Part shown: piece after piece, positions 32,274 through 41,133 of the stretch
Numbering within the stretch: position 1 is the stretch's first letter
How the letters are laid out: every line of letters starts with the position of its first letter
DNA from: PALSA-612 sp963742925
Lineage (GTDB): Bacteria > Actinomycetota > Thermoleophilia > Gaiellales > Gaiellaceae
Reading direction: 5' to 3'
Assembly: GCA_963742925.1 (NCBI GenBank)
Contig: CAVUNV010000004.1
Location: 248,001-312,000, forward strand
DNA: 64,000 bases
Position numbers and translations under genes: made by a program
Notes under the pieces: generated by a model
Seen by the model: only the letters and a program-made list of their open reading frames with translations
The model's database searches: none
What the model was told of the DNA's origin: nothing

Positions 32274-32998
32274 TGCGCCAGACGATCCGGATCACGGGAG
32301 CGATCCTCGTCGGCGCCGGCGTGCTCGGCCTCGCCTGGGCGTTCACCGTCTGGAAGTGGGAAGACCCGATCACGGCGCTCTACACGACCTACCAGCAGCA
32401 CAGGCTGACGGAGAGCTTCGACCGGACGCTCACGACGTACAAGCCGCCGTTGCAGGTCGCCGTCCGGCACGCGCCGAACGTGCGGGCAGAGCAACGACTG
32501 ATCGCCCTCGAGGCGGCCCGCTACCGCCGGACGCTCAAGGTCGGACAGCCGCTCGGGAGGCTGAGCGTTCCGCGACTCGGCCTGTCGATCATCGTCGTCA
32601 CCGGCACCGACGAGGCGTCGCTCCAGAAGGGGCCCGGCTGGTACACGGGCACCCGATTGCCCGGGGAGGGGCAGCTGATCTACATCGCCGGGCACCGAAC
32701 GACCTACCTGGCCCCGTTCGCGCACATCGACTCGCTACGCCGCGGCGACAGCGTGACGCTCGAGCTGCCGTACGCCACGTTCGTCTACCGGATCACGGGC
32801 TCCGTGATCGTCCCGGCCGACGACATCGCCCGCCTCAAGTCCCGCGGCTACGAGCAGGTCGCGCTGCAGGCATGCCATCCGCGCTTCTTCGCGACGCACC
32901 GATACATCGCCTACGCCCGGCCCGCCGAGGTGATCCCGCGCCACGGCGTGCCCTACACGATCTCGGCGACCGGCCGGCTGAAGGCGCAGACCACCTAG
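32273..32998 (+). CDS. Class E sortase
   Basis: A 241-residue transpeptidase with an N-terminal membrane anchor (about 7-25). Catalytic residues: His141 in IAGHRTT, Cys201 in LQACHP, Arg210 in ATHRYIAYA. The start RLSVPRLGLSIIVVTGTDEASLQKGPGWY is typical of class E, which handle LAXTG-like signals in high-GC Gram-positives. I found no LPXTG/LAXTG-bearing protein in this window, so its substrate is elsewhere. Coupled to the M28-like gene; converges on moeA with a four-base overlap. Confidence 0.9.
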   Translation: MRQTIRITGAILVGAGVLGLAWAFTVWKWEDPITALYTTYQQHRLTESFDRTLTTYKPPLQVAVRHAPNVRAEQRLIALEAARYRRTLKVGQPLGRLSVPRLGLSIIVVTGTDEASLQKGPGWYTGTRLPGEGQLIYIAGHRTTYLAPFAHIDSLRRGDSVTLELPYATFVYRITGSVIVPADDIARLKSRGYEQVALQACHPRFFATHRYIAYARPAEVIPRHGVPYTISATGRLKAQTT

Positions 32999-34176
32999 AG
33001 CCGCAGGACGCGCACGCTTGCTCCTGCAGCGAGCTCGTCCCCGCCGGCCGGTACGTAGATCAGCGCGTTCGCCTCGGCGGCGCGGACGATCATGTGCGAC
33101 TCCTGGCCGGAGAGCGGCTCGACCCCGCCGTCGGCGACCGTCCGGGCGCGGAGGAGCTCGTCTCGCCGGGGATCGGGTCGCACCGGGCGTGTCAGCGCGC
33201 CGCGCTCGTACCTCGGCTGCGGATCCCGCTCGCCCTGCAACGCCCGGAGCGCAGGAAGGACGAAAAGGACGCTCGAGACGAGCGACGAGACCGGGTTGCC
33301 CGGCAGCCCGAAGACGAGCGTCCGGCCGCGCACACCGAAGGCGAGCGGCTTTCCCGGCCTCACCGACACGCCCCAGAACACCTCCTCGACCCCGAGCCCG
33401 GCCTCGATCCGGCGCACCAGGTCGTGCGGGCCCACGGAGACACCGCCGGACGTGATCAGCACGTCGTACTCGAGCCCCCGTTCGATCGCGCCACGATGCG
33501 CAGCCTCGTCGTCCTCCACCGAGGGAAGCGAATCGACCACCGCGCCCGCATCGGCGAAGAGCGCGCGGAGCATCGCCCCGTTCGACTCGTAGATCTCCCC
33601 CGGCGCGAGCGGCTCTCCCGGGCGACGCAGCTCCGTGCCGGTCGTGAGCACAGCGACGCGCGGGGGGACGGCGCACTCGACCTCACCCACGCCGGCGGCT
33701 GCCAGGGCTCCGATCTGAGCCGGGCCGAGCCGCACGCCCGCCTCGACGACGGCGGCGCCCGACGTCACGTCGCCCCCGCGTGGACGCACGTTCGCGCCCG
33801 CGGCCGCCTGCTCCGGGATCTCGACCTGGTCGCCGTCGACCGTCACGCGCTCGATCGGCACCACCGCGTCGGCGCCGTCCGGAACCACACCACCGGTCGC
33901 GATTCCCATCGCCTCGCCCGGCTCGAGCGCGCGGGAAGCAGGCCGGCCGGCCGGGATGCGGTCCACCACCGGCAGACGGGCGGGCGTGTCTGCGGCGCGC
34001 ACGGCGAACCCGTCCATCGCGGAGCTCGGGAAGGGCGGCAGGTCGCAGGTCGCCCGCGCGGACGTGGCCAGTACGCGTCCCGGCGCGTGCTCGAGCGACA
34101 CACGCTCGGCCGCGAGCGGCTCGACACGTGCGAGCACGGCCTCCAGCGCCTCGTCCACGGTGAGCAGCCCGGCCAT
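32995..34176 (-). CDS. moeA: Molybdopterin molybdenumtransferase MoeA
   Basis: 393 residues from ATG 34176; the extra N-terminal frame is Arg-rich shadow. Seen: LTVDEALEAVLARV, LPPFPSSAMDGFAVRAAD (about 41-58), the MoCF-fold VAVLTTGTELRRPGE (about 172), ITSGGVSVGPHDLV (about 235) and GLPGNPVSSLVSSVLFVLP (about 282). It inserts molybdate into adenylylated molybdopterin, the step after Mog (23302-23785). Confidence 0.94.
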   Translation of the reverse strand: MAGLLTVDEALEAVLARVEPLAAERVSLEHAPGRVLATSARATCDLPPFPSSAMDGFAVRAADTPARLPVVDRIPAGRPASRALEPGEAMGIATGGVVPDGADAVVPIERVTVDGDQVEIPEQAAAGANVRPRGGDVTSGAAVVEAGVRLGPAQIGALAAAGVGEVECAVPPRVAVLTTGTELRRPGEPLAPGEIYESNGAMLRALFADAGAVVDSLPSVEDDEAAHRGAIERGLEYDVLITSGGVSVGPHDLVRRIEAGLGVEEVFWGVSVRPGKPLAFGVRGRTLVFGLPGNPVSSLVSSVLFVLPALRALQGERDPQPRYERGALTRPVRPDPRRDELLRARTVADGGVEPLSGQESHMIVRAAEANALIYVPAGGDELAAGASVRVLRL

Positions 34177-34196
34177 TTCGGAATACGCTATCCGCC

Positions 34197-35141
34197 GTGA
34201 TCTCCGTCGTCGTTCCCGTCTACAACGAGGAGCGGAGCGTGGCGCTCCTCTACGAAGAGCTGCAGGCCGCTCTCGATCCGGTCGATCCCGGCTGGGAGGT
34301 CGTCTACGTCGACGACGGATCGAGCGACGGGTCGTTCGCAGCACTGACGCGCTTGCACTCGCTGCACGACAACGTGAGCGTCGTCCGGCTGCGCCGCAAC
34401 TTCGGCAAATCGGCGGCGCTCGCAGCCGGCTTCGGCCAGGCGGCAGGTGACGTGATCGTGACCATCGACGGCGACCTCCAGGACGATCCCTCCGAGATCC
34501 CGCGCCTCCTCGCCAAGCTCGACGAGGGATTCGACCTCGTCTCGGGCTGGAAGACGAAACGGCGCGACCCGCTGACCCGCCGCGCGTTCTCGCGCGTCTT
34601 CAACACCGGCGTCGGGCTCGTCTCCGGCGTGCATCTCCACGACATGAACTGCGGGCTGAAGGCCTATCGCGCCACCGTCGTCCGCGGACTGCCGCTCTAC
34701 GGCGAGCTGCACCGCTTCCTCCCGGTCCTCGCCTACCAGCGCGGCTACCGGATCGCCGAGCTGCCGGTCAACCATCGCCCGCGTGCGCACGGTCGCTCGC
34801 GCTACGGGTTCGAGCGCTACCTGCGCGGGTTCTTCGACCTGCTCACCGTGTCGTTCATCGGCCGCTACCGCCACCGGCCGCTGCACCTGTTCGGCGGGCT
34901 CGGTCTGCTGACGATGCTCGGCGGGATCGTCTGCCTGCTCTACCTGACCGTCCTCAAGGTGCAGGGCCATGCGATCGGCAGCCGGCCGCTGCTGATCCTC
35001 GGCGTCCTGCTCGTCGTCGTCGGCATCCAGCTGCTGTCGCTCGGCCTGCTCGGCGAGATGATCACGAGCCTCCACGAGGAGCGCGCCGACGAGAGCACGC
35101 GGGCGCAGGCAGTCGTAGACGAAGTGCTCGCTCACCCCTGA
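34197..35141 (+). CDS. Family 2 glycosyltransferase (polyprenol-phosphate type)
   Basis: A 314-residue DPM1/ArnC-like enzyme from GTG 34197. The GT-A motifs are SVVVPVYNEERSV, VYVDDGSSDGS (about 39-49), TIDGDLQDDP (the DxD, about 90), and the acceptor part LHDMNCGLKAYR. Two C-terminal membrane helices (about 230-255 and 265-290) end it. Such enzymes load a sugar on a lipid phosphate for envelope glycan or protein mannosylation; the PIG-V-like and DUF2079 membrane enzymes nearby would be fitting users. Confidence 0.88.
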   Translation: MISVVVPVYNEERSVALLYEELQAALDPVDPGWEVVYVDDGSSDGSFAALTRLHSLHDNVSVVRLRRNFGKSAALAAGFGQAAGDVIVTIDGDLQDDPSEIPRLLAKLDEGFDLVSGWKTKRRDPLTRRAFSRVFNTGVGLVSGVHLHDMNCGLKAYRATVVRGLPLYGELHRFLPVLAYQRGYRIAELPVNHRPRAHGRSRYGFERYLRGFFDLLTVSFIGRYRHRPLHLFGGLGLLTMLGGIVCLLYLTVLKVQGHAIGSRPLLILGVLLVVVGIQLLSLGLLGEMITSLHEERADESTRAQAVVDEVLAHP

Positions 35142-35163
35142 GCGCCGCCGCGGCCATGTCGGC

Positions 35164-35257
35164 GTCTGACGCTTCTCCGTAGAAGCGCCAGACACTGCTA
35201 CGGAGTGGGGTCAGACAGGTGCCGGAGCAGCGCCAGAGCAGGTGCCGGAGCAGCGCC
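35164..35257. repeat. Intergenic hairpin plus 19-bp direct repeats
   Basis: The 154-base gap after the GT2 gene holds a long hairpin (35164-35193, GTCTGaCGCTTCT pairing with AGAAGCGcCAGAC, one mismatch) and two identical 19-bp copies CAGGTGCCGGAGCAGCGCC at 35216-35234 and 35239-35257, a 23-bp period. GTCAGAC/GTCTG words recur between. It looks like a dispersed intergenic (REP-like) element rather than a promoter; there is no ORF and I saw no second copy in the window. Confidence 0.65.
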
Positions 35258-35295
35258 TGACCCTGCTCAGTCGGGCGTGCGACGATGCGCCGCGC

Positions 35296-36361
35296 ATGAG
35301 AGTTCTCTACTTCGGCACGTACGACCGCGCCTATCCGCGAAACGCGCAGGTGATCTCCTGCCTCCGCCGTGCCGGGGTGGAGGTGCGGGAGCGGCACGAG
35401 CCGGTCTGGGACGGGCGGCGCTCGAGCTGGCAAGCCGGCGCCCGCGATGCGGCACGCCTCGCGCTCGCCGAGCTGCGGCTCATGCGCACGCCCGAGGAGC
35501 GATTCGACGCGGTGATCGTCGGCTACCCCGGCCACTTCGACCTGCCGGCGGCGCGACGGGCGGCGCGGGGGGCGCCGGTCGTGTTCAACCCGCTCGTCTC
35601 GCTCGCCGACACGTTCGTCGACGACCGTGCGCGCTTCCGGCCCGGATCGACGGCCGCGAAGGCGCTCGCGCTCGTCGACCGGCGCGCACTCCGTTCGGCC
35701 GATCTCGTCGTCCTCGACACGCGGGCGCACGCGGATCACCTCGCCGGGCTGGCGGATCTCGACCCGGCACGCGTCGCGGTCTGCTTCGTGGGTGCCGAGG
35801 AACGGCTCTTCTCGCCGGGCCGACAGCCGTCCGGATCGTTCACGTGCCTGTTCGTGGGCAAGCTGATCCCGCTGCACGGCCTCGAGACGATCCTCGAGGC
35901 GGCACGACTCGCGCCGGAGCTCCCCTTCCGCGTCGTCGGGCTCCGGGCAGCTGGAGCCGCTGATGCACGGCGCCCCCGCCAACGTCGAGCACGTGCCCTG
36001 GGTCGAGTACGAGCTCCTGCCGGCCGAGCTGCACCGCGCCGGCTGCGCGCTCGGGATCTTCGGGACGTCCGGCAAGGCATCGCGGGTGATCCCGAACAAG
36101 GCCTTCCAGGCGATCGCGTGCGGAACGCCGCTCGTCACCGCCGACACGCCCGCCGCCCGCGAGCTGCTGGTCGACGGCGAGAGCGCGCTGCTCGTGCCGG
36201 CCGGAGATCCTGCGGCACTGGCCGGGGCGGTGCGCCGGATCGCAGCCGAGCCGGAGCTCGCCCGGCGCCTCTCGGCCGGCGGCCTGGCCGCGTACCGCGA
36301 ACTGGCGAGCGAAGAGGTGCTCGGCGGCCGCTGGCGCAGCCTGCTCGAGGCGCTCGCGTGA
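35296..36361 (+). CDS. GT4-type glycosyltransferase (frameshifted)
   Basis: About 354 residues. The first frame (VLYFGTYDRAYPRNAQVISCL to LPFRVVG) and the second (HGAPANVEHVPWVEYELLP to the end) join into one GT-B protein if one G is removed from GTCGGG at 35938-35940, giving the standard VVGSGQLEPLM. Donor-site features are KASRVIPNKAFQAIACGTPLV, where the usual E7E pattern is replaced by a K/N-rich form. ATG 35296 is chosen for its fit to the domain start. Sugar and acceptor unknown. The stop overlaps the DUF2079 GTG. Confidence 0.8.
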
Positions 36362-37785
36362 GACCGAAGGCGATCCTCTGGCCGGCCGTCGCCGCGTTCT
36401 CGATCGGCTTCGCCGCGCTCTCGATCGGCCGGCAGCGCGCCTTCAACACGGGCCGCTTCGACCTCGGCAACATGACCCAGGCGGTGTGGGCCACCGCCCA
36501 CGGCCACTTCCTCGAGGTCACGAACCTGGCCGGCCAGCAGACCTCGCGGCTGGGCTCCCACTTCGATCCGATCCTCGCCGCCCTCGCCCCGCTCTGGCTC
36601 GCCTGGCCGAGCCCGGACATGCTGGTGACCGTGCAGGCGATCGCCGTCGCGCTCGGGGCCTTCCCGGTCTTCTGGCTCGCCCGCAAGCATCTCGGCTCCC
36701 AGCACGCCGCGCTCGGCTTCGCGATCGCCTACCTGCTCTACCCGGCGACGGAGTGGCTGACGCTGAACGAGTTCCACCCGGTCGCATTCGCGTGCCCACT
36801 CTTGCTGTACGCGTTCTGGTACCTGGACGAGGACCGGCTCGTGCCGTTCACGGTGTTCGCGCTCGCGGCCGTGGCCTGCAAGGAAGAGATCGGGCTCGTC
36901 GTCGCCGGCTTCGGCGTCTGGTACCTCGTCTCGCGGCGCCGGTGGCGCGCAGGCGCCGCCATCGTGGCCGCGGGGGTCGCGATCTCCGCGATCGCGGTCG
37001 AGGTCGTCGTGCCCCACTTCAGCGGCAGCGCGTCGGCGTTCTACTCGCGCTACAGCGAGGTGGGAGGAACACCCGGCGGCATCCTCCGCACGCTGTTCAC
37101 GCACCCGCTCCGCGTGCTCGGGAACGCGTTCTCGAAGGATCACCTCGACTACCTGGGGCACCTGCTCATCCCGCTCGGCTTCCTCTTCGTGCTCTCGCCG
37201 CTCGTGCTCCTCGCCGCGCTCCCCGAGGCGGGGCTGAACGTGCTGTCCAAGAACCCCTACCAGGCCTCCGTCCACTTCCACTACACCGCGGGCCTGATCC
37301 CACCGCTCGTGATCGCGAGCGTGCTCGGAGCAGCATGGCTCGTCCGGCGACGGCCGCGCGTGAAGCCGTTCATCGGCCCCGCAGTGCTCGCGCTCGCCGT
37401 CCTCTCGAACTTCTATCTCGGCGCGATCCCGGTCTGGGCCTCGTTGCCCGGCGGAAACAGCTTCCAGCAGCACGCGACCCGCGTCACCGCCCACGACCGG
37501 ATCACCGCGCGGGCCGCAGCGCTCATCCCGGGCGATGCCGTCGTCAGCGCCACGAACGCCCTGGGAGCCCACCTGTCGGCGAGGCGGCGCATCCTCAGCT
37601 TCCCCCGCCTCGACGACGCCACCTGGGTCGCCGTCGACGAGACGAACGGGAGCTACCTGGACAGCACGGCGCCGCTGCCGATGGAGACCGACATCGTCGA
37701 CCTGCGCCGGGACCCGAGCTGGCGGCTCGCCTTCGAGCAGGACGGCGTGCTCGTCTTCCGGCGGATCAGTGCGCTCCCAGGTTAG
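36358..37785 (+). CDS. DUF2079 multi-pass membrane protein
   Basis: A 475-residue membrane protein from GTG 36358 with roughly ten hydrophobic helices. The DUF2079 opening is clear: RAFNTGRFDLGNMTQAVWAT followed by LGSHFDPILAALAPLWL, resembling the first loop of GT-C glycosyltransferases; the C-terminal ~110 residues form a soluble outer domain with ITARAAALIPGDAVVSATN. Function unproven, but the layout suggests a lipid-linked-sugar transferase. The 3' end overlaps the convergent PBP gene by 20 bases. Confidence 0.85.
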   Translation: MRPKAILWPAVAAFSIGFAALSIGRQRAFNTGRFDLGNMTQAVWATAHGHFLEVTNLAGQQTSRLGSHFDPILAALAPLWLAWPSPDMLVTVQAIAVALGAFPVFWLARKHLGSQHAALGFAIAYLLYPATEWLTLNEFHPVAFACPLLLYAFWYLDEDRLVPFTVFALAAVACKEEIGLVVAGFGVWYLVSRRRWRAGAAIVAAGVAISAIAVEVVVPHFSGSASAFYSRYSEVGGTPGGILRTLFTHPLRVLGNAFSKDHLDYLGHLLIPLGFLFVLSPLVLLAALPEAGLNVLSKNPYQASVHFHYTAGLIPPLVIASVLGAAWLVRRRPRVKPFIGPAVLALAVLSNFYLGAIPVWASLPGGNSFQQHATRVTAHDRITARAAALIPGDAVVSATNALGAHLSARRRILSFPRLDDATWVAVDETNGSYLDSTAPLPMETDIVDLRRDPSWRLAFEQDGVLVFRRISALPG

Positions 37786-39838
37786 GACCGACGGTCGTCG
37801 TCGTGTCGGTCGTCGTCGTCGGTGGAAGCAGGTAGGCCGGCACGGAGCTGAGCGCGTACTTGCCGCGCTGGAACGGCTTCCAGGTCGGCAGGGTCGTCGG
37901 CGTCGACCAGTCCTGCGGAGCCAGCGAACCGAGCGCCGGCTCCATGAACTTGCGCCAGATCTGCGCCGGGAAGGTGCCGCCGGCGACCGAGATCCCGTGC
38001 ACGCTCGTCATCGGGACCTCGCCGCCCGGATAGCCGACCCAGACGGCCGCGTCCAGGGTGGGCGTGTAGCCGACGAACCAGGCGTCGGCATGGTTGTCGG
38101 TGGTGCCGGTCTTGCCGGCCGCCGGCCGCCCGAAGTACGCGGCGACGCCTGTCCCGTAGCGCACGTTCTCCTCCAGGATCTTCGTGACGACGTAGGCGAC
38201 GCCTTCCGAGATGACCCGCCGCCGCACCGGCTTGCCCCAGCCCGCGTCCTCGTCCGTCTTGCCGTTCGGCAGCACGACCTTCGTGATCGCCATCGGGTGC
38301 GAGTAGATGCCGCCCGCGGACAACGTCGCGTACGCGGACGCCATCTCGAGCGGCGAGACGCCCAGCGTCCCGAGTCCGATCGAGGGCACGGGGTCGAGCG
38401 GCGAGGAGATGCCGAGCCGGTGCGCCATGGCGGCCACGTTCGCCGGGCCGACGTCGAGCGTCAGCTGGGCGTACACCGTGTTGTCGGAACGCAGCGTCGC
38501 CTGCTCGACGGAGATCCATCCGACGTAGCTGTGGTCGTAGGTCGTCACGTTCCAGGCCGGGACGGCGGGGCTCGGCTGGTACTCGAACGGAGCCGAGACG
38601 TAATAGCTCGACGCGGGGTTGATCCCCTGCGCGACCGCAGCCGTGAGCACGAAGGTCTTGAACGTCGAGCCGGGCTGCCGCCGCGCCTGCACGGCCAGGT
38701 TGAACTGATTGCCGACCTGGCCCGGAGTGACGGCGTTCATCGCTCTGATCGAGCCGTTGCGGGGGTCGATGGCAACGAGCGCCGAGGCGGGGTCGGTCGT
38801 CAGGTTCAGCGTGTCCTTGATCGCGTGCTCGGCGTCGCGCTGCAGGCGCGGATCGATCGTCGTGTACACCTGCAGCCCGCCCTCCCTGACCGTGGCGGCG
38901 CCGTACGCCGCAACCAGCTGGTCGATCACGTAGTTGAAGAAGTACGGCTCGCGGATCGTCGAGTACAGCCGCCCGGGGTGCAGGTGCGGGCTCCTGTCCT
39001 TCAGCACGGTCCGGTACTGGTAGTCGTTGATCGCCCCGGTCTCGAGCATCGCTTGCAGGACCTCGTCGCGGCGCTGGATCGCCGCCTTCGGGTCGACGAA
39101 CGGGTCGTAGGTCGACGGCGCCTGCGGCAGGCCGGCGAGCAGCGCGGCCTCCTTCAGGTTGAGCTCGCTCGCGTGCTTGGAGAAGTAGACCTCGGAGGCG
39201 GCCTCGACGCCGTAGGCATTGGAGCCGAAGTAGACGTTGTTCAGCCAGGCTCGGAGGATCTTGTGCTTCCCCGAAAGACCTGTCCACTTCTGGGCCAGCT
39301 TGATCGCGAGGCACGCCTCCTTGACCTTGCGGCTGAACGTGCGCCCGGTGTTGCCGATGTAGAGGTTGCGCACGAGCTGCTGCGTCAGCGTCGAGCCACC
39401 CTGAACGACCTTTCGTGACGTGGCGTCGCGCCAGAAGGCGCGGGCGATGGCCTGGTAGTCGACACCGCTGTTCGTGTAGAAGCGGCGATCCTCCACGGCC
39501 ACCGTCGCGCTCTGCATCCAGTGGCTGACGGCGCGGAGCCGCACGGGCTGGCGGTGGTGCTGGGCCGGGATCGAGCCGAGCACCGAGCCGTCGGCGGCAT
39601 ACAGGAAGCTGGTCTGACCGATCGGGATCGGCTTCAGCGAGCTGAGGCTGCAGCTCCCGAGAAACGCCTCGGCGGTCGCGAAGCCGGCCACGACGAGCCC
39701 GAGTGGGATGCAGATCGCAACCGCCGCAACGACGAGCGCGGTACGGCGGCGCCGCCGCCGGATCCTCGAGCGGCGGCGGCGGCGGCCGTTCAGGAGGACG
39801 ACGAGATCGGTCGCGCGCTGCTGGCGGGACGGGCTCAC
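37766..39838 (-). CDS. Class A penicillin-binding protein (PBP1)
   Basis: 690 residues from GTG 39838. A short, extremely Arg-rich cytoplasmic tail (residues 19-32) precedes one membrane helix. The GT51 glycosyltransferase has catalytic Glu116 in VAVEDRRFYTNSGVD, QGGSTLTQQLVRN and LRAWLNNVYFG; the transpeptidase has QPGSTFKTF (SxxK), RSDN (SxN) and AGKTGTTDN (KTG). It ends in a Thr-rich TTTTDTTTT tail without a PASTA domain. It polymerises and cross-links peptidoglycan. Confidence 0.93.
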   Translation of the reverse strand: MSPSRQQRATDLVVLLNGRRRRRSRIRRRRRRTALVVAAVAICIPLGLVVAGFATAEAFLGSCSLSSLKPIPIGQTSFLYAADGSVLGSIPAQHHRQPVRLRAVSHWMQSATVAVEDRRFYTNSGVDYQAIARAFWRDATSRKVVQGGSTLTQQLVRNLYIGNTGRTFSRKVKEACLAIKLAQKWTGLSGKHKILRAWLNNVYFGSNAYGVEAASEVYFSKHASELNLKEAALLAGLPQAPSTYDPFVDPKAAIQRRDEVLQAMLETGAINDYQYRTVLKDRSPHLHPGRLYSTIREPYFFNYVIDQLVAAYGAATVREGGLQVYTTIDPRLQRDAEHAIKDTLNLTTDPASALVAIDPRNGSIRAMNAVTPGQVGNQFNLAVQARRQPGSTFKTFVLTAAVAQGINPASSYYVSAPFEYQPSPAVPAWNVTTYDHSYVGWISVEQATLRSDNTVYAQLTLDVGPANVAAMAHRLGISSPLDPVPSIGLGTLGVSPLEMASAYATLSAGGIYSHPMAITKVVLPNGKTDEDAGWGKPVRRRVISEGVAYVVTKILEENVRYGTGVAAYFGRPAAGKTGTTDNHADAWFVGYTPTLDAAVWVGYPGGEVPMTSVHGISVAGGTFPAQIWRKFMEPALGSLAPQDWSTPTTLPTWKPFQRGKYALSSVPAYLLPPTTTTDTTTTVGPNLGAH

Positions 39839-39876
39839 ACGGGAATTATGGGCAGCGAAACTATGATCCGGTCGGC

Positions 39877-41133
39877 GTGAGTGGAGGTCAGCGGCTTCAG
39901 GAGCGTCGCGTCGGCGGCGTCGAGACACCCCCGCCCGTCGCGGCACGCTCGCCGGCGATCGGCATCTGGCTCTGGAGCCGGGCGGCGATCTGGGCGGCGG
40001 CGCTCTTCGCGCTGTACACGTTCCAGCCGAACCGCAATCCGCTCGCCTACCGTTGGGACGACCCGAAGCTGACACACGACCTCGGCGCGTTCACCGACGT
40101 GTGGGCGCGATGGGACAGCGTCTGGTTCCTGCGCATCGCCGAGCACGGCTACATCTCCCCCTCGCACGCGGACGCCGCCTTCTATCCGCTCTACCCGGCC
40201 GCCGTGGCCGGGCTCGGGCGCGTCCTCGCGGGCCACTACGTGCTCGCCGGCCTGCTGCTCTCGCTGGCCGCGTCGCTGGGCGCATTCCTGCTCCTGCACC
40301 GGATGGCGGAGGAGCGGCTCGGCGCCGACGGCGCCCGGCGCGCCGTGCTGTACCTGGCCGTCTTCCCGATGTCGCTGTTCCTGCTCGCGGTCTACAGCGA
40401 GTCGCTCTTCCTGCTGCTGGCGCTGGCGACGTTCCTGCTCGCCGAACGGGGGCGCTGGCTGTCGGCCTGGACGACGGCGGGGCTCGCGCTGCTCACGCGG
40501 ATCGCAGGCCTGGCTCTGCTCCCTGCGCTCCTGCTGATGGCGTGGCGGGCGCCGAACCGTCGCCGCGCGCTGATCGGTGCCGTCATCCCGGCAGGGCTCT
40601 TCGCCGCCTATCCGGCCTACCTCGCCGCCAGGACCGGAGACGGATGGGCGTTCCTCCACTCGCAGGGCCTCTGGCATCGTCATATCTCCTACGCCGGGCC
40701 ACTCGGCGGAATCTGGGACGGGCTCCGCTCCGGCTGGGCGGGCATCGAGCAGCTCGCGAGCGGGTCGCACACGCACCGCTACTGGACCGCGGTGCCACTT
40801 GCGGACTCCGACCCGATCCGCACGGCGGCGATCAACCTGTCCGCCCTCGCGTTCCTGGGCCTGTTCGCGGTCCTGAGCGTCATCGTCTGGCGACGCTTCG
40901 GGGCGGTCTACGGCATCTACTGCGTCGTCGGCCTCGCCATCCCGCTGAGCGCCCCGAGCAACAAATGGCCCTTGCTCTCGATGCCGCGCTTCGGGCTCGC
41001 CCTCTTTCCGATCTTCCTCGCGCTGGCCGTGCTCGGCGGACGCCCGCGGGCGCACACGGCGATCCTGGCGATGAGCGCGATCCTGCTCGGCGTGGCCGTC
41101 TCCCAGTGGGCGCTGTGGCAATGGGTCGCATAA
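39877..41133 (+). CDS. PIG-V-like GT-C mannosyltransferase
   Basis: A 418-residue membrane protein from GTG 39877 with about nine helices. The first outer loop carries the PIG-V pattern: ARWDSVWFLRIAEHGYISP, with the catalytic Asp after Trp, then AAFYPLYPAAVAGLGR. Family members transfer mannose from polyprenol-phosphate-mannose. The GT2 gene at 34197 could supply such a donor. Its stop overlaps the next gene's start by 13 bases. Confidence 0.85.
   Translation: MSGGQRLQERRVGGVETPPPVAARSPAIGIWLWSRAAIWAAALFALYTFQPNRNPLAYRWDDPKLTHDLGAFTDVWARWDSVWFLRIAEHGYISPSHADAAFYPLYPAAVAGLGRVLAGHYVLAGLLLSLAASLGAFLLLHRMAEERLGADGARRAVLYLAVFPMSLFLLAVYSESLFLLLALATFLLAERGRWLSAWTTAGLALLTRIAGLALLPALLLMAWRAPNRRRALIGAVIPAGLFAAYPAYLAARTGDGWAFLHSQGLWHRHISYAGPLGGIWDGLRSGWAGIEQLASGSHTHRYWTAVPLADSDPIRTAAINLSALAFLGLFAVLSVIVWRRFGAVYGIYCVVGLAIPLSAPSNKWPLLSMPRFGLALFPIFLALAVLGGRPRAHTAILAMSAILLGVAVSQWALWQWVA

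Noticed and set aside
35062..37572. An 836-codon minus-strand ORF opposite the GT4 and DUF2079 genes
   Set aside because: Low-complexity acidic/Arg shadow of clearly recognisable plus-strand proteins.
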